Position numbers and translations under genes: made by a program. A model generated the notes under the pieces. It was given only the letters and a program-made list of their open reading frames with translations, was not told the DNA's origin and made no database searches. A stretch of DNA of 22,072 bases, taken from contig JBEIRY010000024.1 of NCBI GenBank assembly GCA_040375675.1, forward strand, positions 1-22,072, in the 5' to 3' direction. The stretch comes from CAIUSP01 sp040375675. Lineage in GTDB: Bacteria; Actinomycetota; Thermoleophilia; Solirubrobacterales; 70-9. Shown here in pieces: positions 1-7,568 of this stretch; position 1 is the stretch's first letter, and each line of letters opens with the position of its first letter.

Positions 1-509
1 AGCTTCTTCTCGATCTGTTCAGCCATCGCCACCGCCTGGGTGTACTCCGGGGGCAGGTTCGCACCCCTTGCAGTAGCTCGCTCGGCGTGGTCGCGGATCA
101 CGTCGAAGGGGTCGAAGTCCGTGGGTATCGTCTCGCCGCTTTCATGAAGAGTTCTCAGGATTTTCGCCACGGCGCTGATTTCGGCCTCGCCATGCAGCGA
201 ATCCGCACTCATCGTCTCTCCGGGGATGTAGTCGGTGGCGATGCAGCGCGGGTTTTCGATCACAGCTGCCACGGCGGGGCCGACTCCCAGGCGGGCCGCT
301 GCCTGAGCCGCCTCGGCCTCGGCGGCCCGGTCTATGCCCAACTCCGCAGTGTCTCGACCGGGAACCCTGACTACGACCTCTCTGCCGCCAAGCGTGACCT
401 GGAAGTTCCTGTTGGTGATTCCACCCTCCAGGGCGACGGGGTTACCGCTAACCGGCCCGAGCCGCTCGCTCACCGCAGCGATGGCTGAATCCGGTTCAGT
501 GTGTGTCAC
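1..509 (-). CDS. Choline/ethanolamine kinase-like phosphotransferase, N-terminal part (runs off left edge)
   Basis: Reading the minus strand from a GTG at 507-509 gives 169 residues open to the window edge, so the C-terminal half is missing. Residues 28-36 read LEGGITNRN, the glycine-rich ATP loop typical of LicA/choline-kinase-like members of the APH fold, followed by VVRVPG (46-51) and a GIDR segment (58-61) seen in many bacterial choline/ethanolamine kinase homologues. The catalytic HxDxxxxN and metal-binding motifs would lie beyond the edge. The family phosphorylates small amines or alcohols with ATP in the cytosol. Another in-frame GTG at 516-518 has a GGA about 10 bases upstream and could be the true start. 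The gene is divergent from the permease, about 100 bases away, which suggests shared control and a common substrate such as ethanolamine or choline. The exact substrate cannot be read from the sequence. Confidence 0.75.
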   Translation of the reverse strand, partial: MTHTEPDSAIAAVSERLGPVSGNPVALEGGITNRNFQVTLGGREVVVRVPGRDTAELGIDRAAEAEAAQAAARLGVGPAVAAVIENPRCIATDYIPGETMSADSLHGEAEISAVAKILRTLHESGETIPTDFDPFDVIRDHAERATARGANLPPEYTQAVAMAEQIEKK

Positions 510-519
510 AGCGCACACA
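500..519. promoter_or_regulatory. Possible operator: TGTGTG-N8-CACACA inverted repeat
   Basis: Two perfect 6-base arms, TGTGTG at 500-505 and CACACA at 514-519, are separated by 8 bases. They lie over the start of the kinase-like gene and in front of the divergent permease. Flanking CCGG at 491-494 and 521-524 adds a loose outer symmetry. The placement is what a repressor of the divergent pair would need, but the arms are simple dinucleotide repeats and could arise by chance. No regulator gene is visible nearby. Confidence 0.22.
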
Positions 520-609
520 GCCGGCGTTTCCAATAGAGTTTCCCGCGTCCATTGCCATTGGCTTCGCTCTTTGTACCGCAAGGAGCGACAGAGATGAGAG
601 GAGAGGAAA

Positions 610-2256
610 TTGGCACAGAAGAAGGCAGCCAAGAAGCCCGCAGCGCGCAGGAGCGCCAGCAAGGGAGGCTCAGCCGCGATCAAGGATCCGGACGAGAAGC
701 TTCTCGCGCAGCTCGGCTACAAGCAGACACTCGATCGCGCCTGGAGTGGTTTCTCCAACTTTGCGATCTCCTTCAGCATCATCTCTGTTCTCGCTGGCTG
801 CTTCACGACCTACGGTCAGGCCTGGAACAACGGCGGACCGGTCGCGATCTCCTGGGGATGGCCGCTGATCTCGATTCCGATCCTGATCATCGGATTCTCG
901 ATGGCGGAGCTCGTTTCGAAATACCCAACCTCAGGAGGCATCTACTGGTGGGCTGGAAAGCTCGGCGGCCCGGCATGGGCCTGGTACACCGGTTGGTTCA
1001 ACCTGATCGGGCTGATTGCGGTTATCGCTTCGGTTGACTACGCCGCAGCGACGTTCCTCAATGCCTTGTTGGGGCTCTACGGAGCAAATTTCCTCGGCAT
1101 CAACTTCGCTGACGCGGAGCAGTTGTTGAGGGATACGTTCATCATCTTCGTCGTCCTGCTCGCGCTGCACACGATCTTCAACGTGTTCAGAACGCACCTG
1201 TTGGCGATGATCAACAACATCTCGGTCTGGTGGCACGTGATCGGAGTTGCGGCGATCATCGTGATCCTGGTCTTCGTACCCGATCAGCACGCAAGTGCGG
1301 ACTTCGTGTTCACGGAGCGGATCAACAACTCAGGGTTCAGCGGGGGCATGTACTGGTTCTACGTACTGCCGCTCGGCTTCTTGCTGACCCAGTACACGAT
1401 CACCGGATTCGATGCATCGGCACATATCTCGGAGGAGACGCACGGCGCCTCCAAGCACGCTGCCCAGGGAATCTGGAAGTCGATCTTCTACTCGGCCCTG
1501 ATCGGGTGGATCCTGCTTCTGGCGATCACCTTTGCCGCGGCAGATGCGAAGGCGGTCAACGACGGTTTGGGCTCGTCGCTTGCGGTATTCGACTCGGCCT
1601 TGACCTCGGCCTCCTTCAAGGCGGTGCTGATCATCTCGGTCGTCGGTCAGATGTTCTGCGGCCTTGCCTGCATGACCAGCGCCTCGCGTATGTGTTACGC
1701 ATTCTCGCGAGACCGTGGATTCCCGGGCAAGCTCTCGGATCTGCTGTCGCGGGTCGACAAGGCGAAGGTGCCTGTCTGGTCAGTTCTCTTCATCGCGTTC
1801 TTTGCGCTGTTGATCACCATTCCGGCGCTCTGGGGTGATGAGAACGCGTTCCCGTTCGCCTTCTTCGCGGTCGTCTCGATCGCGGTGATCGGCCTCTACA
1901 TCGCCTACGCGATTCCGATCTACCTGCGTTGGCGGATGGGCGACAAGTTCAAGCCGAGCAAGGAGTGGACGCTCGGGAACAAGTACAAGTGGATGAACCC
2001 GATCGCGTTCATCTGGGTGATCTTGATCACGATCATCTTCTGTCTCCCGTTCACACCGGCTGCAGTGTTCTGGGATCCAGCGTTCGACTGGCGCTACGTG
2101 AACTACGCCCCGATCACGGTGATTGCACTGCTGATCATCGTCACGATCGTCTGGTTCACAAGCGCACGTCATCACTTCACCGGTCAGGTGAGGACGATCG
2201 AGAAGCCGGCTCGCAAGAGTCGCGCCAAGGCAAAGCCCCGCGCCAAGCGGGCCTAG
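610..2256 (+). CDS. APC superfamily amino acid/amine permease with basic tails
   Basis: This 548-residue protein has about 12 hydrophobic segments spread from roughly residue 46 to 520, as expected for the amino acid-polyamine-organocation superfamily. The first segment region (FSNFAISFSIISVLAG) and the HISEET stretch in the middle resemble the ACT group, which contains GABA, choline and amino acid permeases. The start is a TTG preceded by a strong purine-rich Shine-Dalgarno (GAGAGGAGAGG) a few bases upstream, which supports it over later starts. The N-terminus (residues 2-22) is rich in Lys, Ala and Arg, and the last 25 or so residues are again Lys/Arg/Ala-rich, an unusual pair of cytosolic tails. 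The gene is followed by a hairpin and then by the gamma-glutamyl ligase, so it probably imports that pathway's amine. Substrate is inferred from context only. Confidence 0.88.
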   Translation: MAQKKAAKKPAARRSASKGGSAAIKDPDEKLLAQLGYKQTLDRAWSGFSNFAISFSIISVLAGCFTTYGQAWNNGGPVAISWGWPLISIPILIIGFSMAELVSKYPTSGGIYWWAGKLGGPAWAWYTGWFNLIGLIAVIASVDYAAATFLNALLGLYGANFLGINFADAEQLLRDTFIIFVVLLALHTIFNVFRTHLLAMINNISVWWHVIGVAAIIVILVFVPDQHASADFVFTERINNSGFSGGMYWFYVLPLGFLLTQYTITGFDASAHISEETHGASKHAAQGIWKSIFYSALIGWILLLAITFAAADAKAVNDGLGSSLAVFDSALTSASFKAVLIISVVGQMFCGLACMTSASRMCYAFSRDRGFPGKLSDLLSRVDKAKVPVWSVLFIAFFALLITIPALWGDENAFPFAFFAVVSIAVIGLYIAYAIPIYLRWRMGDKFKPSKEWTLGNKYKWMNPIAFIWVILITIIFCLPFTPAAVFWDPAFDWRYVNYAPITVIALLIIVTIVWFTSARHHFTGQVRTIEKPARKSRAKAKPRAKRA

Positions 2257-2280
2257 CCGGAGCATTCGAGTCACGGTGGA

Positions 2281-2316
2281 CGACACCCGGCGCACGCAGG
2301 ATCGCGCCGGGTGTCG
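2281..2316 (+). terminator. 13-bp perfect hairpin between permease and ligase genes
   Basis: Bases 2281-2293 (CGACACCCGGCGC) pair perfectly with 2304-2316, leaving a 10-base loop. It sits 24 bases after the permease stop and 26 bases before the ligase ATG. No run of T follows, so it is either a factor-assisted terminator or attenuator, or an mRNA-stabilising hairpin that uncouples permease and enzyme levels. A TAGCGT hexamer at 2327-2332 lies just beyond it and could be the -10 element of a separate promoter for the downstream genes; no convincing -35 is seen. Confidence 0.5.
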
Positions 2317-2342
2317 CTTCGCTGTGTAGCGTTTCGTGAGCG

Positions 2343-3671
2343 ATGACCCTCGATGAGCTCAAACGCGCGGTAGACGAAGGGACGGTAGACACCGTTCTGC
2401 TCGCCTTCGCCGATATGGAGGGGCGGCTCCAGGGAAAGCGACTGACCGCCCGCCACTTCCTCGACGACGTTGCAGACCACGGCTCCGAGGGCTGTAATTA
2501 CCTGCTCGCCGTCGATGTGGATATGGAGACGGTTGGCGGCTATGCGATGGCCTCATGGGAACGCGGCTATGGCGACTTCGAGATGGAGCCCGACCTGGCC
2601 ACCCTTCGTCCGGTTCCCTGGCACGAGGGCACCGTCATCTTGATGGCCGATCTCACCTGGGAGGACGGCTCTGATGTCGTCGCATCTCCGCGCCAGATCC
2701 TCCGCCGCCAGATCGATCGACTGGCCGAGCGAGGTCTTGCTGCCAACTGCAGCACGGAGCTCGAGTTCATCGTGTTCAAGGACACTTACGAGGAGGCCTG
2801 GCGCAAGGGGTTCAGGGATCTCGAGCCGGCCAATCTCTACAACATCGACTACTCACTGCTCGGCAGCGCCCGGGTAGAGCCACTGATCCGCCGCATACGA
2901 AACGAGATGATGGGCGCAGGGATGATGGTCGAGAACTCGAAGGGCGAGTGCAACCTGGGCCAGCACGAGATCAATTTCCACTATGGCGAGGCGCTGAAGA
3001 TCGCCGACGAACACGCTCTCTACAAGACCGGTGCCAAAGAGATTGCGGCTCAAGAAGGGCATTCGATCACCTTCATGGCCAAGTTCAACGAACGAGAGGG
3101 GAGCTCCTGTCACATCCACTTCTCGCTGGTCGATGAATCAGGAGAGAACGCCTTTGCTGCAGATCAGAAACTGTTCGACCACTTCGTCGCCGGACAGCTC
3201 GCCGCGCTCCGCGAGATGACGCTGATCTACGCACCGCACATCAACTCCTACAAGCGCTTTGCCGAGGGAACTTTCGCTCCCACCGCGGTCGCTTGGGGTC
3301 GCGACAACCGGACATGTTCGATGCGGGTGGTCGGTCACGGTGAGGGACTCAGGGTCGAGAACCGTCTGCCCGGAGCCGATGTCAACCCGTACCTTGCGCT
3401 TTCGGCGATGATCGCGGCTGGTCTGAGGGGGGTCGAGCAGGAGATGCCGCTGGAGGACGCGATCGAAGGCAACGCGTACGTATCCGACAAGCCAACGGTT
3501 CCAGGGAATATCTACGAGGCCCGCGATCTGTTCGCTTCGAGCGAGCTTGCAGCAGAAGCCTTCGGGTCCGAGGTCGTAGATCACTACGTGAATCGTGCCC
3601 AGGTGGAGATCGACGCCTTCGAGGCATCAGTAACCGACTGGGAGCGCTACAGGGGCTTCGAACGGCTGTGA
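2343..3671 (+). CDS. Glutamine synthetase-like gamma-glutamyl-amine ligase (PuuA/GlnA4 type)
   Basis: The 442-residue product has the glutamine synthetase fold: an N-terminal beta-grasp domain, TELEF (138-142) with metal-binding glutamates, GECNLGQHEINF (201-212) with Glu and His ligands, the SSCHIHFSL ATP/metal segment (254-262), NSYKRF (301-306), the arginine-rich WGRDNRT stretch (318-324) and ENRLPGADVNPYLA near 339-352. Members of this branch attach glutamate to an amine with ATP (putrescine in PuuA, ethanolamine in Streptomyces GlnA4) rather than to ammonia. The link to a class C26 hydrolase through a 4-base GTGA overlap, with an aldehyde dehydrogenase next, supports that role over nitrogen assimilation. 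The amine itself is inferred. The Shine-Dalgarno is weak, and the gene may have its own promoter after the hairpin. Confidence 0.88.
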   Translation: MTLDELKRAVDEGTVDTVLLAFADMEGRLQGKRLTARHFLDDVADHGSEGCNYLLAVDVDMETVGGYAMASWERGYGDFEMEPDLATLRPVPWHEGTVILMADLTWEDGSDVVASPRQILRRQIDRLAERGLAANCSTELEFIVFKDTYEEAWRKGFRDLEPANLYNIDYSLLGSARVEPLIRRIRNEMMGAGMMVENSKGECNLGQHEINFHYGEALKIADEHALYKTGAKEIAAQEGHSITFMAKFNEREGSSCHIHFSLVDESGENAFAADQKLFDHFVAGQLAALREMTLIYAPHINSYKRFAEGTFAPTAVAWGRDNRTCSMRVVGHGEGLRVENRLPGADVNPYLALSAMIAAGLRGVEQEMPLEDAIEGNAYVSDKPTVPGNIYEARDLFASSELAAEAFGSEVVDHYVNRAQVEIDAFEASVTDWERYRGFERL

Positions 3672-4408
3672 GCCGACCCGCTGTCGGCATCTGTTCGGCG
3701 GTCGAGAGGGTCCGTTGGGCATTCTGGGAGGAGACCGTCACGATGGCACCACGCTCCTACTCCCTGGCCGTACAGCGGGCGGGGGGCCACGCACTGCTGC
3801 TCCCTCCGGATGAGTCCGTCATCTCCGATCCTGATCCGTTACTGGACCGCCTCGATGCCCTGATGCTCGCGGGTGGATCCGATGTAGACCCTGCCAGCTA
3901 CGGCGCGGAGAAGGAGGAAAAGACGGGAACGACCTGGCCCGATCGAGACGCCTTCGAACTCGCCTTGGCGCGCAGGGCGATCGAGCGGAGAATGCCGGTC
4001 CTGGGCATCTGCCGCGGGATGCAGATGCTGAACGTGCTCTACGGGGGAACCCTCGACCAACACATCCCGGACGCACTCGGAAGCGAGCTGCACATGGAAA
4101 ACCCCGGGACATACGGTGATCACCTGGTCGTCATCGAGCCCGACACGCTCGCCGCAGCTGCAACTGGCGCTGACTCGCTTGGGGTCAAGTCACATCACCA
4201 TCAGGGCGTCGACAGACTGGGAGACGGGCTGACGATAACCGGCCGCTCGGAAACCGATGATGTGGTCGAGGCGATCGAGCCGTCGTCTGCCGATCAGAGT
4301 TGGCAGCTTGGGGTGCTCTGGCACCCCGAGGAGGATCCCGGTGACGCTGTGATTCCGACCCTCGTCGAGAGAGCAAAGATCTACGCCGCGGATAGGATTG
4401 CCCGATGA
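3668..4408 (+). CDS. Gamma-glutamyl hydrolase, peptidase C26 family (PuuD-like)
   Basis: This 246-residue class I glutamine amidotransferase-fold hydrolase starts with a GTG that overlaps the ligase stop (GTGA). The nucleophile elbow GICRGMQ places the catalytic Cys at 115, and GVLWHPEE gives the His at 219 and Glu at 221 of the triad. MLAGGSDVDPASYG (66-79) and the KSHHHQGVD segment (174-182) are typical of the PuuD family. Such enzymes cleave the gamma-glutamyl amide at the end of the pathway, releasing glutamate and the oxidised amine product (GABA for putrescine, glycine for ethanolamine). Translational coupling on both sides (GTGA before, ATGA after) shows it works with its neighbours. 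Length matches the family; no oddity is seen. Confidence 0.9.
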   Translation: MSRPAVGICSAVERVRWAFWEETVTMAPRSYSLAVQRAGGHALLLPPDESVISDPDPLLDRLDALMLAGGSDVDPASYGAEKEEKTGTTWPDRDAFELALARRAIERRMPVLGICRGMQMLNVLYGGTLDQHIPDALGSELHMENPGTYGDHLVVIEPDTLAAAATGADSLGVKSHHHQGVDRLGDGLTITGRSETDDVVEAIEPSSADQSWQLGVLWHPEEDPGDAVIPTLVERAKIYAADRIAR

Positions 4409-5766
4409 TTTCAGTTCTCGAACCCGCTACCGGCGAGGAGATGGCTCAGGTGCCGCGCGCCGGCGCAGAAGAGGTCGACGCTGCAGTCGAGGCGGCAAAG
4501 CGCGCCTTCCCGGCATGGCGTGCCGTTTCGCCGGCAGATCGCGCAGCGCTGATGCGCACGCTCGCCGATGCGATCGAGGAGCGGTCGGCGGATCTCGCAA
4601 CGCTCGAGGCCCGTAATGCCGGCAAGCCGATCAGCGATGCCGAAGGAGAGATCGGGATGGTCATCGAGTGTTTTCGCTACTACGCGGGAGCACCGGAGAG
4701 GTTGCTAGGTAAAACGATTCCTGTGGCCGGAGGCATAGACATGACCTTCCGCGAGCCGTTGGGTGTGGTCGGCTTGATCGTGCCCTGGAATTTCCCTCTG
4801 GTCATCTCCTCCTGGAAGGTCGCCCCGGCTCTGGCTGCCGGCAACACGGTCGTCTTGAAGCCGGCGGAGCTGACGCCCTTGACCGCACTCGAGCTCGAAA
4901 GGATCGCTCTCGAGGCAGGCTTGCCCGAAGGTGTACTTAACGTGGTCGCAGGGCCGGGGAGTATCTGTGGGCAGCGGCTGGTCGAGCATCCCGATGTAGC
5001 CAAGATTGCGTTTACCGGCTCCACCGAGGTCGGCCGCGGAATTGCCAAAGGGGCCGCAGGCTCGATCAAGCGTGTGACCCTCGAGCTGGGCGGTAAATCT
5101 GCCAATGTCGTTTTCGCCGATGCAGACGTGCGCGCGGCCGCCGAAGCCGCGCCGTTTGCAGTTTTTGCCAATGCCGGGCAGGACTGCTGCGCGCGCTCGC
5201 GCATCTTGGTCGAGAAGAGCGCGATGGATGAGTTCCTCGAGACGCTGGAGCAAACAGTCACCGGCATGGTCGTTGGGGATCCACTAGATCCGTCGACGCA
5301 GATGGGCCCCTTGATTTCGAGCAGTCACAGAGACAGCGTTACGAGCTTCGTCGCCGATGAGGCAAGGGTTGCCTTCCGGGGTGGTTGCCCCGAGGGACCT
5401 GGGTTCTGGTTTCCACCCACCGTCTTGGCCCCTATGAGCAACGACGACGAGGCCGCCCGTGAGGAGATATTCGGGCCGGTGGTCTGCGTTATCCCGTTCG
5501 AGGGCGAAGAGGAGGCGGTGAGGGTTGCCAACGACACCATCTACGGGCTGTCGGGATCGATCTGGACCTCCGACGGAGCCCGTGCACTTCGAGTGGCGAG
5601 GGCGATCGACACCGGAGTGATCTCGATAAATTCGAATAGCTCGGTCAGGGTTTCGACTCCTTTTGGTGGCTTCAAGCAATCGGGCGTGGGGCGCGAGCTC
5701 GGTCCAGATGCCCTCGAGCACTACACCGAAGTCAAGAACGTCTTCTATTCAACCGAGGAGGGTTAG
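4405..5766 (+). CDS. NAD(P)-dependent aldehyde dehydrogenase
   Basis: The 453-residue protein covers the ALDH superfamily domain: PWNFP (127-131), LKPAE (151-155), FTGSTEVG (203-210), the general base Glu227 in LELGG, and the nucleophile Cys261 in FANAGQDCCA (254-263). C-terminal EEIFGPV and the PFGGFKQSGVGRELG block complete the fold. The start ATG overlaps the hydrolase stop by four bases. It is somewhat shorter at the N-terminus than the usual 475-500 residues. In this operon it most likely oxidises a gamma-glutamylamino-aldehyde to the acid, as PuuC does, before hydrolysis. The N-terminal shortening and the exact aldehyde are the uncertain points; family assignment is secure. Confidence 0.92.
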   Translation: MISVLEPATGEEMAQVPRAGAEEVDAAVEAAKRAFPAWRAVSPADRAALMRTLADAIEERSADLATLEARNAGKPISDAEGEIGMVIECFRYYAGAPERLLGKTIPVAGGIDMTFREPLGVVGLIVPWNFPLVISSWKVAPALAAGNTVVLKPAELTPLTALELERIALEAGLPEGVLNVVAGPGSICGQRLVEHPDVAKIAFTGSTEVGRGIAKGAAGSIKRVTLELGGKSANVVFADADVRAAAEAAPFAVFANAGQDCCARSRILVEKSAMDEFLETLEQTVTGMVVGDPLDPSTQMGPLISSSHRDSVTSFVADEARVAFRGGCPEGPGFWFPPTVLAPMSNDDEAAREEIFGPVVCVIPFEGEEEAVRVANDTIYGLSGSIWTSDGARALRVARAIDTGVISINSNSSVRVSTPFGGFKQSGVGRELGPDALEHYTEVKNVFYSTEEG

Positions 5767-6513
5767 ATGTCAGGTCGTCTCGATGGCAAGGTTTGCGTGA
5801 TAACCGGAGCGGCGAGCGGTATCGGCGCTGAGACCGCGGCGTTGTTCGAGCAGGAGGGCGCGAGAGTGGTCGGGGTAGACCTCGACGCCGGTGCACCCGG
5901 TGAGCTGTCGCTGCAAGCCGATGTGTCCGATGAGGCTCAGGTCGAGGCGATGTACGAGGAGACGGTTTCCAAGCTCGGCGGGATCGATGTTCTCTTCAAC
6001 AACGCCGGCATCAACCCCACGGACGACAAATCGGTGATCGAGACCGATCTCGAGGCTTGGGAGAGGGTCCAGACCGTAAACCTCCGCAGCGTGTTTCTCT
6101 GCTGCAAGCACGGGATTCCGCACCTGCTGGAAAGGGGAGGGGGCTCAGTGATCAATACGGCCTCGTTCGTTGCAGTGATGGGCGCTGCAGTCTCACAGGG
6201 CTCCTACACAGCCTCCAAGGGCGGAGTGCTCGCGCTGTCGCGAGAACTCGGAGTCGAGTTCGCGCGCAAGGGAGTTCGGGTCAACGCTCTGTGTCCTGGT
6301 CCAGTCAACACACCTTTGCTGCAGGAACTGTTCGCCAAGGACCCTGAGAAGGCGGCAAGAAGGCTTGTCCACGTCCCGATGGGTCGCTTCGGGGAGGCGA
6401 AGGAGATCGCGCAAGGCGTGCTGTTCCTTGCAAGCGACGAGAGCTCTTTCGTGACCGCGTCGACCTTCTTGGTAGATGGCGGCCTGTCGGCTGCCTACAT
6501 CACGCCCGAGTAA
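5767..6513 (+). CDS. Short-chain dehydrogenase/reductase (SDR), probable alcohol dehydrogenase of the operon
   Basis: A 248-residue classical SDR. The Rossmann motif TGAASGIG lies at 13-20, NNAG at 78-81, the catalytic Ser133, Tyr147 and Lys151 are in place (YTASK), and the C-terminal VDGG motif is present. The acidic VDLD after beta-strand 2 (residues 37-40) points to NAD rather than NADP. The ATG directly abuts the aldehyde dehydrogenase TAG, with GAGGAGGG just upstream as a strong ribosome binding site. Annotation pipelines would often name this FabG-like, but its place at the end of a gamma-glutamyl operon suggests it oxidises the alcohol group of a gamma-glutamylated amino alcohol to the aldehyde. 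That role is inference from context. Confidence 0.88.
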   Translation: MSGRLDGKVCVITGAASGIGAETAALFEQEGARVVGVDLDAGAPGELSLQADVSDEAQVEAMYEETVSKLGGIDVLFNNAGINPTDDKSVIETDLEAWERVQTVNLRSVFLCCKHGIPHLLERGGGSVINTASFVAVMGAAVSQGSYTASKGGVLALSRELGVEFARKGVRVNALCPGPVNTPLLQELFAKDPEKAARRLVHVPMGRFGEAKEIAQGVLFLASDESSFVTASTFLVDGGLSAAYITPE

Positions 6514-7216
6514 GGGCCATCTCGAAGAACCTCTGAGCCAGCCCACGGCCCAGGTCGTTCCACAGACCGATCCTGTCCTGGGTCTCAGCGGCAATCGCCT
6601 GAGGGTCGAGTCCACTTGCAACCGCGTCAGCGTCGTCGCCCCATGCGCGAAGCCATGATGCAGCGTCATCGAGGGTCACCTCGGCATGGAACTGGATTGC
6701 CCAGGCCGCGTCGCCGATCTTCCAGGCCTGAGGTGACACTTCGCTGGTAGCGAGCACTACGGCGTTTTCGGGTGGAAGACAGCCGTAGCTGTGCCATTCG
6801 AAGCCCTTGAACGGCGATCCCATGGGGCCGATCAAAGGGTCTTCGAGACCAGCGCTTGTCAGTTCGATATCCGCCCAGCCGACCTCGAGCGCTTCGAGTT
6901 TGCGGATTCCGCCGCCGGCAGCCTGCGTACAGAGCTCGGCCCCCAGGCACACGCTGAGGATCGGCGTCTCGGTGGCTAGTGCGTCAGCCAGCATCTCGCG
7001 GTCGTCGGTCAGCTGCTCCGGCTCACCGCTGTCGGGGCCTGTCGGGTGCATTGAGCCCCCGAGGCAGACGATCGCTCCGTACGAGTCGAGCGGGCTGGGA
7101 GGCGGGCCGTCTACCCATCGCTTCCAGACCTCCAAGTCGACACCCGCTGATGCCGCGGCGTCTCGGAAGACGCCAGGGCCGGCATCTGGCTCGTATGCGA
7201 TCGCGACCGCCTTCAT
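6500..7216 (-). CDS. Class I glutamine amidotransferase-like protein
   Basis: I place the start at the ATG 7214-7216 (238 residues, beginning MKAVAIAYEP); an upstream extension to 7339 overlaps the divergent gene and looks unlike the family. The GATase1 triad is visible: Cys90 in the elbow SVCLGAE, His177 and Glu179 in QFHAE. CLGGSMHP (51-58) and the GFEWHS segment (138-143) fit the GMP-synthase-like stand-alone amidotransferases. The reaction of this branch is poorly known; members may hydrolyse glutamine or gamma-glutamyl compounds in the cytosol. The 3-prime end overlaps the convergent SDR gene by 14 bases. It could serve the neighbouring gamma-glutamyl pathway, but there is no direct sign. 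The ribosome binding site is weak. Confidence 0.8.
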   Translation of the reverse strand: MKAVAIAYEPDAGPGVFRDAAASAGVDLEVWKRWVDGPPPSPLDSYGAIVCLGGSMHPTGPDSGEPEQLTDDREMLADALATETPILSVCLGAELCTQAAGGGIRKLEALEVGWADIELTSAGLEDPLIGPMGSPFKGFEWHSYGCLPPENAVVLATSEVSPQAWKIGDAAWAIQFHAEVTLDDAASWLRAWGDDADAVASGLDPQAIAAETQDRIGLWNDLGRGLAQRFFEMALTRA

Positions 7217-7247
7217 GGGTCTGTAAGTCTCGCAAGGCTGCCTCGCG

Positions 7248-7568
7248 ATGGCATCGTCAACCCTCATACTGGTGGCGATGTCGTACCTGATAATCGCCAT
7301 CTGTTTCGGTCTTGCAACCGGGATAGTCGGAAAGATCAAGGGAAGTTCATTCCTGATCTGGTTCCTGATCGGTGCCGTGCTGCCGTTTCTCGGTCTGCTC
7401 GCAGCAATCTTCTCGCGTACCGACCGAGATGAACCTGAGCGGCAGTGTCCGAGGTGTCACAAGACGCTGAAGCTATACGTACAGGTCTGCCCGCGGTGCG
7501 GGGAGGACCTTTACCTGCCGGAGGCTGAGGCGATACGGCGCCCCCGCATCCCCGGCCAAAGCGATTAG
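7248..7568 (+). CDS. Small membrane protein with C-terminal zinc ribbon
   Basis: A 106-residue protein with two hydrophobic segments (about 5-28 and 34-56), then a charged linker and a zinc-ribbon pair CPRC (67-70) and CPRC (81-84) spaced by ten residues. A later ATG at 7278 (residue 11) is an equally possible start. AAGG sits about ten bases before the first ATG. It is divergent from the amidotransferase with only 31 bases between, and its stop overlaps the convergent glycosyltransferase by four bases. Proteins with this layout are common in actinobacteria and other bacteria, but I know no function. It probably lies in the cytoplasmic membrane with the metal-binding tail in the cytosol or bound to a partner. 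Confidence 0.75.
   Translation: MASSTLILVAMSYLIIAICFGLATGIVGKIKGSSFLIWFLIGAVLPFLGLLAAIFSRTDRDEPERQCPRCHKTLKLYVQVCPRCGEDLYLPEAEAIRRPRIPGQSD

Noticed and set aside
87..597. Small plus-strand ORFs at the left end
   Set aside because: They lie opposite the kinase-like gene and in its promoter region, with no recognisable domain or ribosome binding site.
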